5,146 nucleotides of DNA from Xanthobacteraceae bacterium (GCA_030036975.1 JASHSE010000638.1:1-5146); one strand, 5' to 3'. Positions 1 through 5,146 are shown, counted from the stretch's first letter. A program made the numbers and translations. The notes: generated by a model from the letters alone, not told the origin.

Positions 1-70
1 GAGCTATGAGCCGTCGAGCCGCTCGCGCGGTGCCGAGGTGGGACGACGGCACCGCCGGCTTACGAACGGG

Positions 71-1114
71 ATGACCGAAGTCTCGATGCGACAGCACGGC
101 GTGACATGGGCGGCACTGGAATGGGCGGCACTGGAATGGGCGGCCCTGGAATGGGAGAAGGATCCTTTGCCGGGGGCGTGGAATCGCGCGCTTGCCCAGC
201 TTGGCGGCCATCCGCTGCAATCGTGCCTATGGGGCGACGCGCGCCGTACTGTGGATGGCATCGCCCAGCACCGTTGGCTGGCGCGCTACGCCGGCAAACC
301 GGTCTGGATGATCCGCGTGGAGGAACGAGCAGTTCTGGGCGGCAAGATCGCCTGGGCGCCGCGCGGGCCGACCGGGCGTACGGCGCCGATGAGCCTGGCG
401 GTGCCGACCGGTTTCGAGGAGCGCCTCAAAGCGGAAGGCTTTTCGCTGCTCATCTGTGATCCCTGGGTCAATAGCGGCGACGAACCGGCAATCCGCCGCG
501 CCAACGCCGGACGGCCGCGGCCGCAAACCATGTGGCTCGATCTTTCGGTCGGCAGAGATGTCTTATTCAAGAATTGTCATACGCAAATGCGCAAGGGTGT
601 GCGCCGCGCGGCGCGAGCCGGCGTCCGCGTTGAGACGACCGCCGATCCCCGGCAAATACGCGAATTCGTTGCACTGTGCGGTAGCATCAGCAAAAAAAAG
701 GGCTTCGAGCTTCGCATGACATCAGGCTTGATCGAATTCCTCCTGCGCCAGGCGGGTAACGAGAAGGATGTCCAGGCGGTGCAATTCGTCGCCGTGAAAG
801 ACGGCAAAATCGGATCTGGGCTGTTGGTCCTGCGCGCGGGCGAAAATGTGCACCAGATCTACGGTGCTACCGACAGGGATATGCGCCGGGACCGGGTCGG
901 CGAGGCGTGCCAGTGGGGCGTCATCGAGTGGGCCATCGAACGCGGCTGCACGCGCTACGACCTCGAAGGCATCGATCCGGTCAACAACCCGACCGTTTAT
1001 GAGTTCAAGAAGCGCCTCGGCGGCAAAGAGGTCACGTTGTGCGGTCACGTCCATTATCCGCTTACACTTTCGGGGCGGGCGATGGCGCGACTGATCCGAC
1101 TCGGCTTCAGATAA
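71..1114 (+). CDS. FemAB-like (GNAT-fold) acyl/aminoacyltransferase
   Basis: The protein is about 347 aa with the start at ATG 71. The middle and C-terminal parts look like the FemAB/Acetyltransf_6 family. A segment beginning WLDLS (about residue 155) leads into MRKGVRRAARAGVRVE (about 173-188), the basic 'RRNIRKAEKxGV' signature. Later come QIYGATDRDMRR (about 262), a helix QWGVIEWAIERGC, then YDLEGIDP (about 296-303) and VYEFKKRLGGKEV, which match the family's 'YDfgGi...FKkgFGG' ending. FemAB proteins transfer aminoacyl or acyl groups to cell-wall or other amines; the substrate here cannot be read. Start choice: ATG 71 overlaps a TGA (72-74) in another frame as ATGA, and that frame is open back to the left edge, suggesting coupling to an upstream gene. 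GTG 38 and ATG 86 (GAAG 5 nt upstream) are alternatives, and the frame is also open to base 2. The N-terminus carries a WAALE triplication. The gene is convergent with the sulfotransferase, so it need not share its pathway. Confidence 0.88.
   Translation: MTEVSMRQHGVTWAALEWAALEWAALEWEKDPLPGAWNRALAQLGGHPLQSCLWGDARRTVDGIAQHRWLARYAGKPVWMIRVEERAVLGGKIAWAPRGPTGRTAPMSLAVPTGFEERLKAEGFSLLICDPWVNSGDEPAIRRANAGRPRPQTMWLDLSVGRDVLFKNCHTQMRKGVRRAARAGVRVETTADPRQIREFVALCGSISKKKGFELRMTSGLIEFLLRQAGNEKDVQAVQFVAVKDGKIGSGLLVLRAGENVHQIYGATDRDMRRDRVGEACQWGVIEWAIERGCTRYDLEGIDPVNNPTVYEFKKRLGGKEVTLCGHVHYPLTLSGRAMARLIRLGFR
107..154 (+). repeat. Three 15-bp tandem repeats coding WAALE
   Basis: The unit TGGGCGGCACTGGAA occurs at 107-121 and 122-136, and with one change (GCA to GCC) at 137-151; a fourth TGG follows at 152-154. 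The unit is a multiple of three, so copy-number change would lengthen or shorten the FemAB-like protein by five residues without breaking the frame. The first two copies are identical, which suggests recent slippage. Confidence 0.95.
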
Positions 1115-1191
1115 ATTTGATCCTTCTGGTTATCGGTGAATCAACGCCTCGTTCGACCAACGTGCCGGCCTTGGGCTCGGTGTAATAGACT

Positions 1192-1212
1192 GCGCTTAAA
1201 GCGCGAGATCTC
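1192..1212. promoter_or_regulatory. Two adjacent palindromes, operator-like
   Basis: GCGCTT-A-AAGCGC (1192-1204) is a perfect inverted repeat around one base and is followed directly by the perfect 8-bp palindrome GAGATCTC (1205-1212). The centre is too short for a normal RNA hairpin loop, so a protein-binding site is more plausible than a terminator. It lies 36 bp before the start of a candidate small ORF on the + strand and in the convergent gap between two genes. No clear -35/-10 pair was identified next to it, so the role is a guess. Confidence 0.3.
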
Positions 1213-1234
1213 TTGTCGTCGCTATCGGGTGTCG

Positions 1235-1324
1235 TCAGGGTATCAATATGTCTTTTATAAAACGCGCCGTCGCCGCCCGCGACGCCGGCGGCGTGTCAGA
1301 CGTTGGCGTTGTTTGCTCGATCAT
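1235..1324 (-). CDS. Candidate 29-aa peptide after the sulfotransferase
   Basis: ATG 1324 lies 6 nt after the sulfotransferase TAG, and an AGG within that stop region sits 5 nt before the ATG. The product begins MIEQTTPTSDTPPASR and ends ARFIKDILIP before TGA 1237-1235. It is Thr/Pro/Ala-rich and hydrophilic with a short hydrophobic end. Its position as a possible third member of the kinase-sulfotransferase operon is the only argument for it. It lies antisense to the 48-aa candidate at 1248-1394, so at most one of the two is likely to be a conserved gene. No family is recognised. Confidence 0.15.
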   Translation of the reverse strand: MIEQTTPTSDTPPASRAATARFIKDILIP

Positions 1325-1394
1325 CGCTGCCTACGCGGCTGAGGGAGTGGTGCAAATCCGCGGTGCCAAGCCGTCTGCGCAGGCTGACTCGTAG
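1248..1394 (+). CDS. Candidate 48-aa small protein, unknown function
   Basis: ATG 1248 is preceded by AGGG at 1237-1240, a 7-nt spacing identical to that of the oxygenase gene in this window. The frame runs 48 codons to TAG 1392-1394. The product begins MSFIKRAVAARDAGG, has a hydrophobic centre (VGVVCSIIAAYAAEGVV, about 19-35) with a single Cys at 23, and ends KPSAQADS. Most third positions are G or C. It does not resemble a lasso precursor, since it has no YxxPxL-type leader and no obvious core with a Gly/Ala start and Asp/Glu at 7-9, and I do not recognise it. Its last 64 bases run antisense to the non-conserved tail of the sulfotransferase gene, and a second small ORF lies antisense to its 5' half. 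It may be a real small gene or a chance ORF. Confidence 0.3.
   Translation: MSFIKRAVAARDAGGVSDVGVVCSIIAAYAAEGVVQIRGAKPSAQADS
1254..1293 (-). terminator. Possible terminator for the sulfotransferase operon
   Basis: CGCCGCC (1271-1277) and GGCGGCG (1287-1293) can form a 7-bp GC stem with a 9-nt loop. Read on the minus strand, the stem is followed after a short spacer by TTTT (complement of 1257-1254). The position, about 40 bp beyond the sulfotransferase stop, fits, but the U-run is short and detached from the stem. Confidence 0.2.
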
Positions 1395-2221
1395 CCGAAG
1401 CGCCGCATCATCGGCCCATGCGCCTGTTCAATTCGCGCGATCTGCGCGGGCGTCAGCGCATCCCGCCAGCCGTCGACGCGGCCTTCGCGGAAGAACGCTA
1501 GCGCCTGGCGCGGCCGTTCGACGAAGCCGGCTGCGCGTTCCTGTTCCTGCAGGCGGGCGAAGCTCGCTGCAGCGACGGCGGAGGCGAGCCGCTCGACGTC
1601 GTCGGGCAGGTCGAGGAAGCGGGCGGTCGCGCCGAACGCGGCGGGATCGGCGTGCAGGTCCTCGTAGCGCACCACGTGTACCGGGAACGGCGCCTGACGC
1701 CACGATCCCACGTGATCGCTCCAGCTCAGCAAGCGCTGCTGCAATTGCTCGTCCAGGCGGTTGGGCGAATTCGAGAACGTCGCGTCCGCATCCGCCATGC
1801 GGTCAATTGCGGCGTCGATCGTCCGCCCGTTGTGATGGGCGAGCGACACCGCCACCGCGCGCGGATCGCGCACGATATAGACGGCACCGCGCGTCGCGTT
1901 GGTGGGGAACAGCGGCTCGCCAGCCGGCGTCAGATGATAGGCGTCGTGAGCCTTGCAGTAGCGCGGGCGCTTCGCTTCCGCTGCCCAGATTTCATAAGCG
2001 CGTGGCCGCAGGTTGGTCTGCTGCTCCAATGTCAGGTCGGCGGCCGCGATGCCAAGCGCCTCATCGAACGCGGAGCGGCTGCCGGCAAATCCACCCAGGA
2101 ACGTCAGTTTGTTGATATCGGCCGGTTCGCCGGAGATAAGCGTGGCGATGAAGGCGCGCAGCCAAGTATTGCCCGACTTCGGGTAGGAGGCGAGCCAGAA
2201 GATGCCGCTCATCGCGGTCAC
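1331..2221 (-). CDS. PAPS-dependent-type sulfotransferase
   Basis: The protein is 296 aa and belongs to the sulfotransferase family (PF00685-like), which moves a sulfuryl group from PAPS to a hydroxyl or amine. The 5'-phosphosulfate loop is SYPKSGNTW (12-20). CKAH (89-92) fits the KxH pair that supplies the catalytic His. YIVRDPRAVAVS (115-126) is the 3'-phosphate-binding segment with R118 and S126. VRYEDL (184-189) and FFREGRVDGWRDALT (243-257) match the family's YEDL and RxGxxGxW motifs. The usual fold ends near RRFGY (273-277); the remaining 19 residues, containing two Cys, look non-conserved. GTG 2221 overlaps the kinase stop as GTGA. ATG 2212 is an alternative start, with GAGG 10 nt upstream. 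The overlap implies co-transcription and coupled translation with the kinase. The acceptor is unknown: a RiPP product is suggested by context, but a glycan or lipid is equally compatible with the protein itself. Confidence 0.92.
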   Translation of the reverse strand: MTAMSGIFWLASYPKSGNTWLRAFIATLISGEPADINKLTFLGGFAGSRSAFDEALGIAAADLTLEQQTNLRPRAYEIWAAEAKRPRYCKAHDAYHLTPAGEPLFPTNATRGAVYIVRDPRAVAVSLAHHNGRTIDAAIDRMADADATFSNSPNRLDEQLQQRLLSWSDHVGSWRQAPFPVHVVRYEDLHADPAAFGATARFLDLPDDVERLASAVAAASFARLQEQERAAGFVERPRQALAFFREGRVDGWRDALTPAQIARIEQAHGPMMRRFGYESACADGLAPRICTTPSAA

Positions 2222-3114
2222 GCCTCTAGGACGCCGAGCGCCAGCGTCGCCGCTTCATCGAGGCTCGGAGCGCCGTGTGGCACGTGCAGCCGCCACACCG
2301 TCACCCCACCGGCCACGAGCCGCGTCAGGCCGGCAAAGATATCCGGGCCTCGGGCCAACGCGCTAGCGGGGCGGCGCATGTGTACCACGCCGCGCAGTGC
2401 GCCGGCGGCGCGGGCGCCGCGCAGCCGCTCGATGGTGACCGCGCCGCTGTCGCGCCGCGACAGCAGGATGATTGCCGTGAGCCGGTTCCGCTCCTGGGCG
2501 GAGCGGATGCCGCAGTCGAAGACGTACTTCTCCTTGTCGCGCGCCGCGCGTTCCAAAGCTCGGCTCTCCAGACCGAGTCGATCAAGGGCGTCGCGCCACA
2601 GCCGTAGCCGGCCGCAGCCGGCCAGCACCTGCGTTTCGTGCGGATCGATGACACAGACGTCATCGGCAACCACGGCGTGGCCCCGTGCGGCCAGCACCGC
2701 CGCGAGCGTAGACTTGCCGGCGGCGGAGTGGCCGCACAGCGCGATCGCTTGCGCCCCGACCACGATTACGCTGCCATGCAGCGGCAACAGCCCGCGTTGA
2801 TGCCACAGCACCGCTTGCAGCGAACCACTGAGAACGGGGGTCGGGTCGGCATCCGGTTCGGCATCGACCAAGACCTCGTCGCCGTTGCGGACCAGGATAC
2901 GGCCGGTGCCCGGCAGAGCCAGCAGATACTCGCTTGTCCCCTTCGTCTGAAACAGCGGTCCGACATGATCGGGAGCGTCGAGGCGCGGCGGCACCGCGGC
3001 CCGCCGGACGACGACATCGCAACGGGCGTGGCGCGGCCCGTCCCACGGCGCCAGCGCCGGCAGGTGGAAATCGGACTCTAGCTTGAGCCCGTGGAAATGA
3101 TAGGCCCGCGGCAT
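2218..3114 (-). CDS. HPr-kinase-like P-loop kinase (possible peptide kinase)
   Basis: The protein is 298 aa from ATG 3114. The opening YHFHGLKLESDFHLPAL (5-21) is the 'YxxxGLxLxSdxpLPeL' N-terminus seen in HprK-related kinases of RiPP loci. LHGSVIV (112-118) precedes the Walker A motif GHSAAGKST (128-136). VADDVCVI (149-156) supplies the DD pair expected after the P-loop, and GRLRLWRDALDRLG (168-181) and KYVF (196-199) match later conserved blocks. HPrK-family members in lasso clusters (paeninodin type) phosphorylate the C-terminal residue of the precursor; whether this one does is inference. Start: AGGG 8 nt before ATG 3114 supports it, while the in-frame ATG 3132 and the more upstream codon at 3201 lack a good ribosome-binding site and precede the conserved opening. 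The stop overlaps the sulfotransferase start by 4 bp. A relic of a ligase gene end lies about 90 bp upstream. An HprK-related kinase of an exosortase/EPS locus is the main alternative. Confidence 0.88.
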   Translation of the reverse strand: MPRAYHFHGLKLESDFHLPALAPWDGPRHARCDVVVRRAAVPPRLDAPDHVGPLFQTKGTSEYLLALPGTGRILVRNGDEVLVDAEPDADPTPVLSGSLQAVLWHQRGLLPLHGSVIVVGAQAIALCGHSAAGKSTLAAVLAARGHAVVADDVCVIDPHETQVLAGCGRLRLWRDALDRLGLESRALERAARDKEKYVFDCGIRSAQERNRLTAIILLSRRDSGAVTIERLRGARAAGALRGVVHMRRPASALARGPDIFAGLTRLVAGGVTVWRLHVPHGAPSLDEAATLALGVLEA

Positions 3115-3204
3115 TGCCCTCGCCCTATGCATGCGCAAGAGTACGGAGGGCGGGCGTAGTTGTTGTGCAAGCGTGCGCCAAGCGGCGCTCCTGTGTCGCA
3201 CGAA

Positions 3205-3250
3205 GCTTAAGCATTGTCGCCTTAGACCGAGCGGATGAACTGACCCAACT
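3205..3250 (-). pseudogene. Relic of an asparagine-synthetase-like gene 3' end
   Basis: Bases 3205-3250 match 4064-4109, the last codons and stop of the downstream asparagine-synthetase-like gene, at 36 of 46 positions (31 of the first 36). In the minus-strand frame the intact gene ends VGRFIRWVEGGNA-stop, and the relic reads LGQFIRSV-stop-GDNA-stop. The final TAA and following GC align, and an in-frame TAA replaces the Glu codon. Similarity stops upstream of about 3250, and I see no start codon or longer ligase sequence in this frame. It is best read as what remains of a second ligase copy or as a duplication of the gene end. Confidence 0.6.
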
Positions 3251-3258
3251 TACAGCGA

Positions 3259-3330
3259 TTGCAAACGCTGGCAAGTTTGGATTTTTATGCTTATGATTCA
3301 AGCAGGGAAATCGCGGTGCGCAAGCTAGGG
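3259..3330 (+). promoter_or_regulatory. AT-rich likely promoter and RBS region of the oxygenase gene
   Basis: This stretch is clearly poorer in G+C than its surroundings, centred on about 3276-3300. TATGAT at 3292-3297 is a good -10 candidate, but the hexamer 17 bp upstream (TGGCAA, 3269-3274) matches TTGACA at only three positions. AGGG at 3327-3330 is the ribosome-binding site, 7 nt before ATG 3338. The same AT-rich tract could also carry a promoter for the divergent kinase gene; no convincing minus-strand hexamer pair was found. Confidence 0.35.
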
Positions 3331-3337
3331 TGGCCGG

Positions 3338-4012
3338 ATGAATGCGAGAAGTCGGGTCGTGGCGACGCTGGAAGATGTTAGGTCGGAGACCCGCGCGGAC
3401 CCGCGCTGCCCGTTTCTGGCCTATCACAACATTCTTGGAGCCGCATACGTCGCCGGCTTACTTGACCATGTCATGGCCCATCAAAGCGACTTCCAAACAG
3501 GGGTGATGCGCAACCGTGAAACGGGCGAGGAGATCGCCGATCCGGTGCAAAGGGACGCAGTGTACCTCAGCGACTTTGGCGCATTCTTGGCTCCGATCAA
3601 ATCGTTCGTCAGCGCCAGCGCTGCTTCGGCCCTTAGCGCGCTGCGCCTGAACGAAGCCAGGGTCAAGCCAAGGGAATTCGTCATCACCGCCTATCGGGAC
3701 GGCGGCCACATCGCCGAGCATATCGATACGCACAAGCGGCCCGATCGGATACGCATCCTGTCCTGCGTCTATTACTTTGCGGCGATGCCGCGCCGCTTCA
3801 GCGGCGGCCAACTGCGGCTCTACGGCCTTCCCAGAGGTCCTGCCGCTCAACAGGGTCCGAGTGCCTCCTTCATCGATATTGAGCCGAGAACCGATACATT
3901 GGTGATCTTTCCAAGTTGGCTTCGCCACAAGGTCATGCCGGTGCGCGTGCCGTCTGGGGCCTGGGCGGACTCACGCTTCACAATAAATTGCTGGATGCAC
4001 CGCGCAGGGTGA
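3338..4012 (+). CDS. Fe(II)/2-oxoglutarate oxygenase, prolyl-4-hydroxylase-like
   Basis: The protein is 224 aa, normal length for a bacterial P4Hc-type dioxygenase. The iron-binding facial triad is visible: H128-I-D130 in GGHIAEHIDTHKR and distal H197 in WLRHKVMPV. R213 in SRFTINCWM is placed to bind the 2-oxoglutarate carboxylate. YYF (145-147) and FSGGQLRLYG (154-163) are the expected core strands. Such enzymes hydroxylate C-H bonds of peptides or free metabolites using O2 and 2-oxoglutarate. CanE, of the canucin lasso cluster, sets a precedent for a 2OG enzyme hydroxylating a lasso peptide, so peptide hydroxylation is a reasonable but unproven role. The start ATG 3338 has AGGG 7 nt upstream. 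The gene is opposite in direction to the kinase and ligase genes and sits between the two copies of the ligase 3' end, so it may have been inserted into an older ligase-kinase order. Confidence 0.92.
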   Translation: MNARSRVVATLEDVRSETRADPRCPFLAYHNILGAAYVAGLLDHVMAHQSDFQTGVMRNRETGEEIADPVQRDAVYLSDFGAFLAPIKSFVSASAASALSALRLNEARVKPREFVITAYRDGGHIAEHIDTHKRPDRIRILSCVYYFAAMPRRFSGGQLRLYGLPRGPAAQQGPSASFIDIEPRTDTLVIFPSWLRHKVMPVRVPSGAWADSRFTINCWMHRAG

Positions 4013-4018
4013 GCGCGG
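4000..4018. terminator. GC hairpin at convergent gene ends
   Basis: CCGCGC (4000-4005) and GCGCGG (4013-4018) form a perfect 6-bp stem around a 7-nt loop that contains the oxygenase stop codon. There is no U-run after it on either strand, so this is only a possible terminator. The 53-bp gap up to the ligase stop shows no better hairpin. Confidence 0.22.
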
Positions 4019-4065
4019 ATTGCTCAGGCATCAAACACGGCAATTGGTGCGGAGCAGGCGCGGGC

Positions 4066-5146
4066 TTAAGCGTTGCCGCCTTCGACCCAGCGGATAAACC
4101 GGCCGACGTGAACGCCGCGAGCCAGCGCCGATCGGTATTCGGCTTTGCGCTTTTGCGCTTCGTTGGCGTCGTTCGGCCATTGCGCCACGAGCCGCTTGAG
4201 GCGCGGCAGGTCGAGCAGCCTCTTCGCCAGGGGCGACGCATCAAGTCGGTCGATGTCGGCGGTGATGTCGCTTCGTCTGGCATCAAGTGTGCGAAACCAT
4301 GTCGGCGTATTGGCGCCGCGTCGCTGCTCGCTCAGGATCGCCGCCGGTAGGCGATCGGCCAATACCCGGCGCGCGAACGAGCGCGGAATACCGTCGCGCC
4401 GGTACATCGGTTCGGGTACCGAAAGCGCGAATTCAAGGAGCCGGCGATCGCCATGCGGATCGCGTATCTCCAAGCCCGAAGTCTCCTCGGCCAGCCCGCG
4501 GACGTCGCGGGCGTATTGATTGTGGTCGAACAGACGATAGGCGCGCAGCCGCTTCGCATTCCAATCGCGCACACCAAACCACGGGTCGAATCCCTGGGCA
4601 CGCCATGATCGCGCCAGGCCGGTTTCGGCGATAAACGTCGGATTGAGCACGCAATACTGGGCGACGCTGTCCGGATCCTTCCCGCGCAACCGATGGATCA
4701 AGCGACGCGTCCAGTGCGGTGCCAATGGGAAGAAAAGGTCAGCGGCCATCGTGCGGGCCAGCCCTCGATCGCTCTGCCGGGCAACGTCTTGGAGATCGCG
4801 CAACAGGCTGCGCCACTGGCGTCCCTGGAATAGATCGACGAGCGAAAGCCGGCCCCACCACGTCAGGCCGAAATTGCCGTAATTCCCGATCAACATCGCC
4901 CGGTGACCGGTCGCAACAGCTGTCTCGTAAAGATAAGGGCCAAAGCCGAGGCCTGCTGGATCGTATACAGGCAGGTGCATGCGCACGAACGGGCGCGTGT
5001 CGTCGAAAGCGCTGGGATGGATGTGCTCGGGCGCAATGAAATGCATGTGAAGGCCCGGATACACGCGTCCGAGCGCTTCGACCTTGTCGCGTTCGTCGAG
5101 ATATTTGAAGCGCCCCACGTCGATGTTCGTACCTGGCGGCGGCACC
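4066..5146 (-). CDS. Asparagine-synthetase-like ATP-dependent ligase (C-terminal part)
   Basis: This is a partial gene: the frame is open at the right edge, and 359-360 C-terminal residues are visible of a protein that usually reaches about 600. Numbering below counts from base 5145. AMLIGNYGNFGLTWWGR (83-99) sits where asparagine synthetases have SGxGGDE; the acidic pair is absent. IRDPHGDRRLLEFALSVPE (227-245), then RRDGIPRSFARRVLADRLPAAIL (249-271), is the conserved 'D.rlvEfalslPe...R.llR.a....lP..i' block. The protein ends GRFIRWVEGGNA. The N-terminal glutaminase domain and the SGGxDS PPi loop lie outside the window, so amidotransferase activity cannot be judged. Relatives include true asparagine synthetases, EPS-locus amidotransferases and lasso macrolactam synthetases (McjC type), which activate an Asp/Glu side chain by adenylation. 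With the nearby kinase the lasso role is favoured, but it is inference. The gene is convergent with the oxygenase. Confidence 0.88.
   Translation of the reverse strand, partial: VPPPGTNIDVGRFKYLDERDKVEALGRVYPGLHMHFIAPEHIHPSAFDDTRPFVRMHLPVYDPAGLGFGPYLYETAVATGHRAMLIGNYGNFGLTWWGRLSLVDLFQGRQWRSLLRDLQDVARQSDRGLARTMAADLFFPLAPHWTRRLIHRLRGKDPDSVAQYCVLNPTFIAETGLARSWRAQGFDPWFGVRDWNAKRLRAYRLFDHNQYARDVRGLAEETSGLEIRDPHGDRRLLEFALSVPEPMYRRDGIPRSFARRVLADRLPAAILSEQRRGANTPTWFRTLDARRSDITADIDRLDASPLAKRLLDLPRLKRLVAQWPNDANEAQKRKAEYRSALARGVHVGRFIRWVEGGNA

Noticed and set aside
106..459. A + strand ORF beginning with Met-Gly-Gly repeats
   Set aside because: It is the 15-bp repeat read in the wrong frame; the FemAB frame carries the conserved motifs.
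1303..2115. A 270-codon + strand ORF antisense to the sulfotransferase
   Set aside because: The product is extremely Arg-rich and low in complexity, and the opposite strand encodes an intact sulfotransferase.
1652..2800. A 382-codon + strand ORF, longer than either gene beneath it
   Set aside because: It spans two minus-strand genes with clear catalytic motifs, and its product is Arg/Ala/Ser-rich with no recognisable domain, as expected of a GC-rich antisense shadow.
3125..3214. A 29-codon minus-strand ORF (start ATG 3214) just before the kinase, considered as a RiPP precursor
   Set aside because: It has no lasso-type leader motif and no core-like segment with a Gly start followed by Asp/Glu at 7-9, and it overlaps the ligase-end relic, which explains part of its sequence.
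3262..3279. CAAAC / GTTTG inverted repeat with an 8-nt loop
   Set aside because: The stem is only 5 bp and A-T-rich, there is no U-run, and it is not symmetrical with the nearby promoter candidate.
3287..3328. A 13-codon + strand ORF (MLMIQAGKSRCAS) before the oxygenase, considered as a leader peptide
   Set aside because: It has no ribosome-binding site and lies in the AT-rich stretch where chance ATGs are expected; no attenuator-like hairpins accompany it.

Overview
The window reads as a high-GC proteobacterial chromosome segment. An alphaproteobacterium, perhaps a sphingomonad, is my best guess from base composition, gene families and gene order; there is no rRNA or other taxonomic marker to prove it. 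Five protein-coding genes cover most of the sequence. No tRNA, rRNA, CRISPR array, transposase or integrase was seen.

Layout from left to right. At 71-1114 (+) is a FemAB/GNAT-fold acyl- or aminoacyl-transferase whose N-terminus carries three tandem copies of a 15-bp coding repeat. A short convergent gap (1115-1330) holds a double palindrome and two mutually antisense small ORFs. At 1331-2221 (-) is a PAPS-dependent-type sulfotransferase. Its start overlaps by 4 bp the stop of an HPr-kinase-like P-loop kinase at 2218-3114 (-), so these two form a translationally coupled pair. The next gap (3115-3337) contains a relic matching the 3' end of the asparagine-synthetase-like gene that lies further right, and an AT-rich stretch likely to hold promoters. 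At 3338-4012 (+) is a prolyl-4-hydroxylase-like Fe(II)/2-oxoglutarate oxygenase. Convergent with it, at 4066-5146 (-), is the C-terminal 359 residues of an asparagine-synthetase-like ATP-dependent ligase that runs off the right edge.

How the genes may work together (inference). An asparagine-synthetase homologue beside an HPr-kinase-like kinase, a sulfotransferase and a 2OG oxygenase looks like the tailoring end of a lasso-peptide-type RiPP cluster. In such clusters the asparagine-synthetase homologue (McjC-like) closes the macrolactam and an HPrK-like enzyme phosphorylates the C-terminal residue, as in paeninodin. The defining partners, namely precursor peptide, RRE/PqqD-like protein, transglutaminase-like protease and exporter, are not in the window; if present they would most likely lie beyond the right edge. 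The alternative is a polysaccharide or cell-surface locus, because exosortase/EPS regions also combine asparagine synthetase, FemAB and HPrK-like genes. The most unusual signals are the kinase-sulfotransferase coupling, the inverted oxygenase gene flanked by two copies of the ligase 3' end, and the replacement of the usual GDE-type motif in the ligase.
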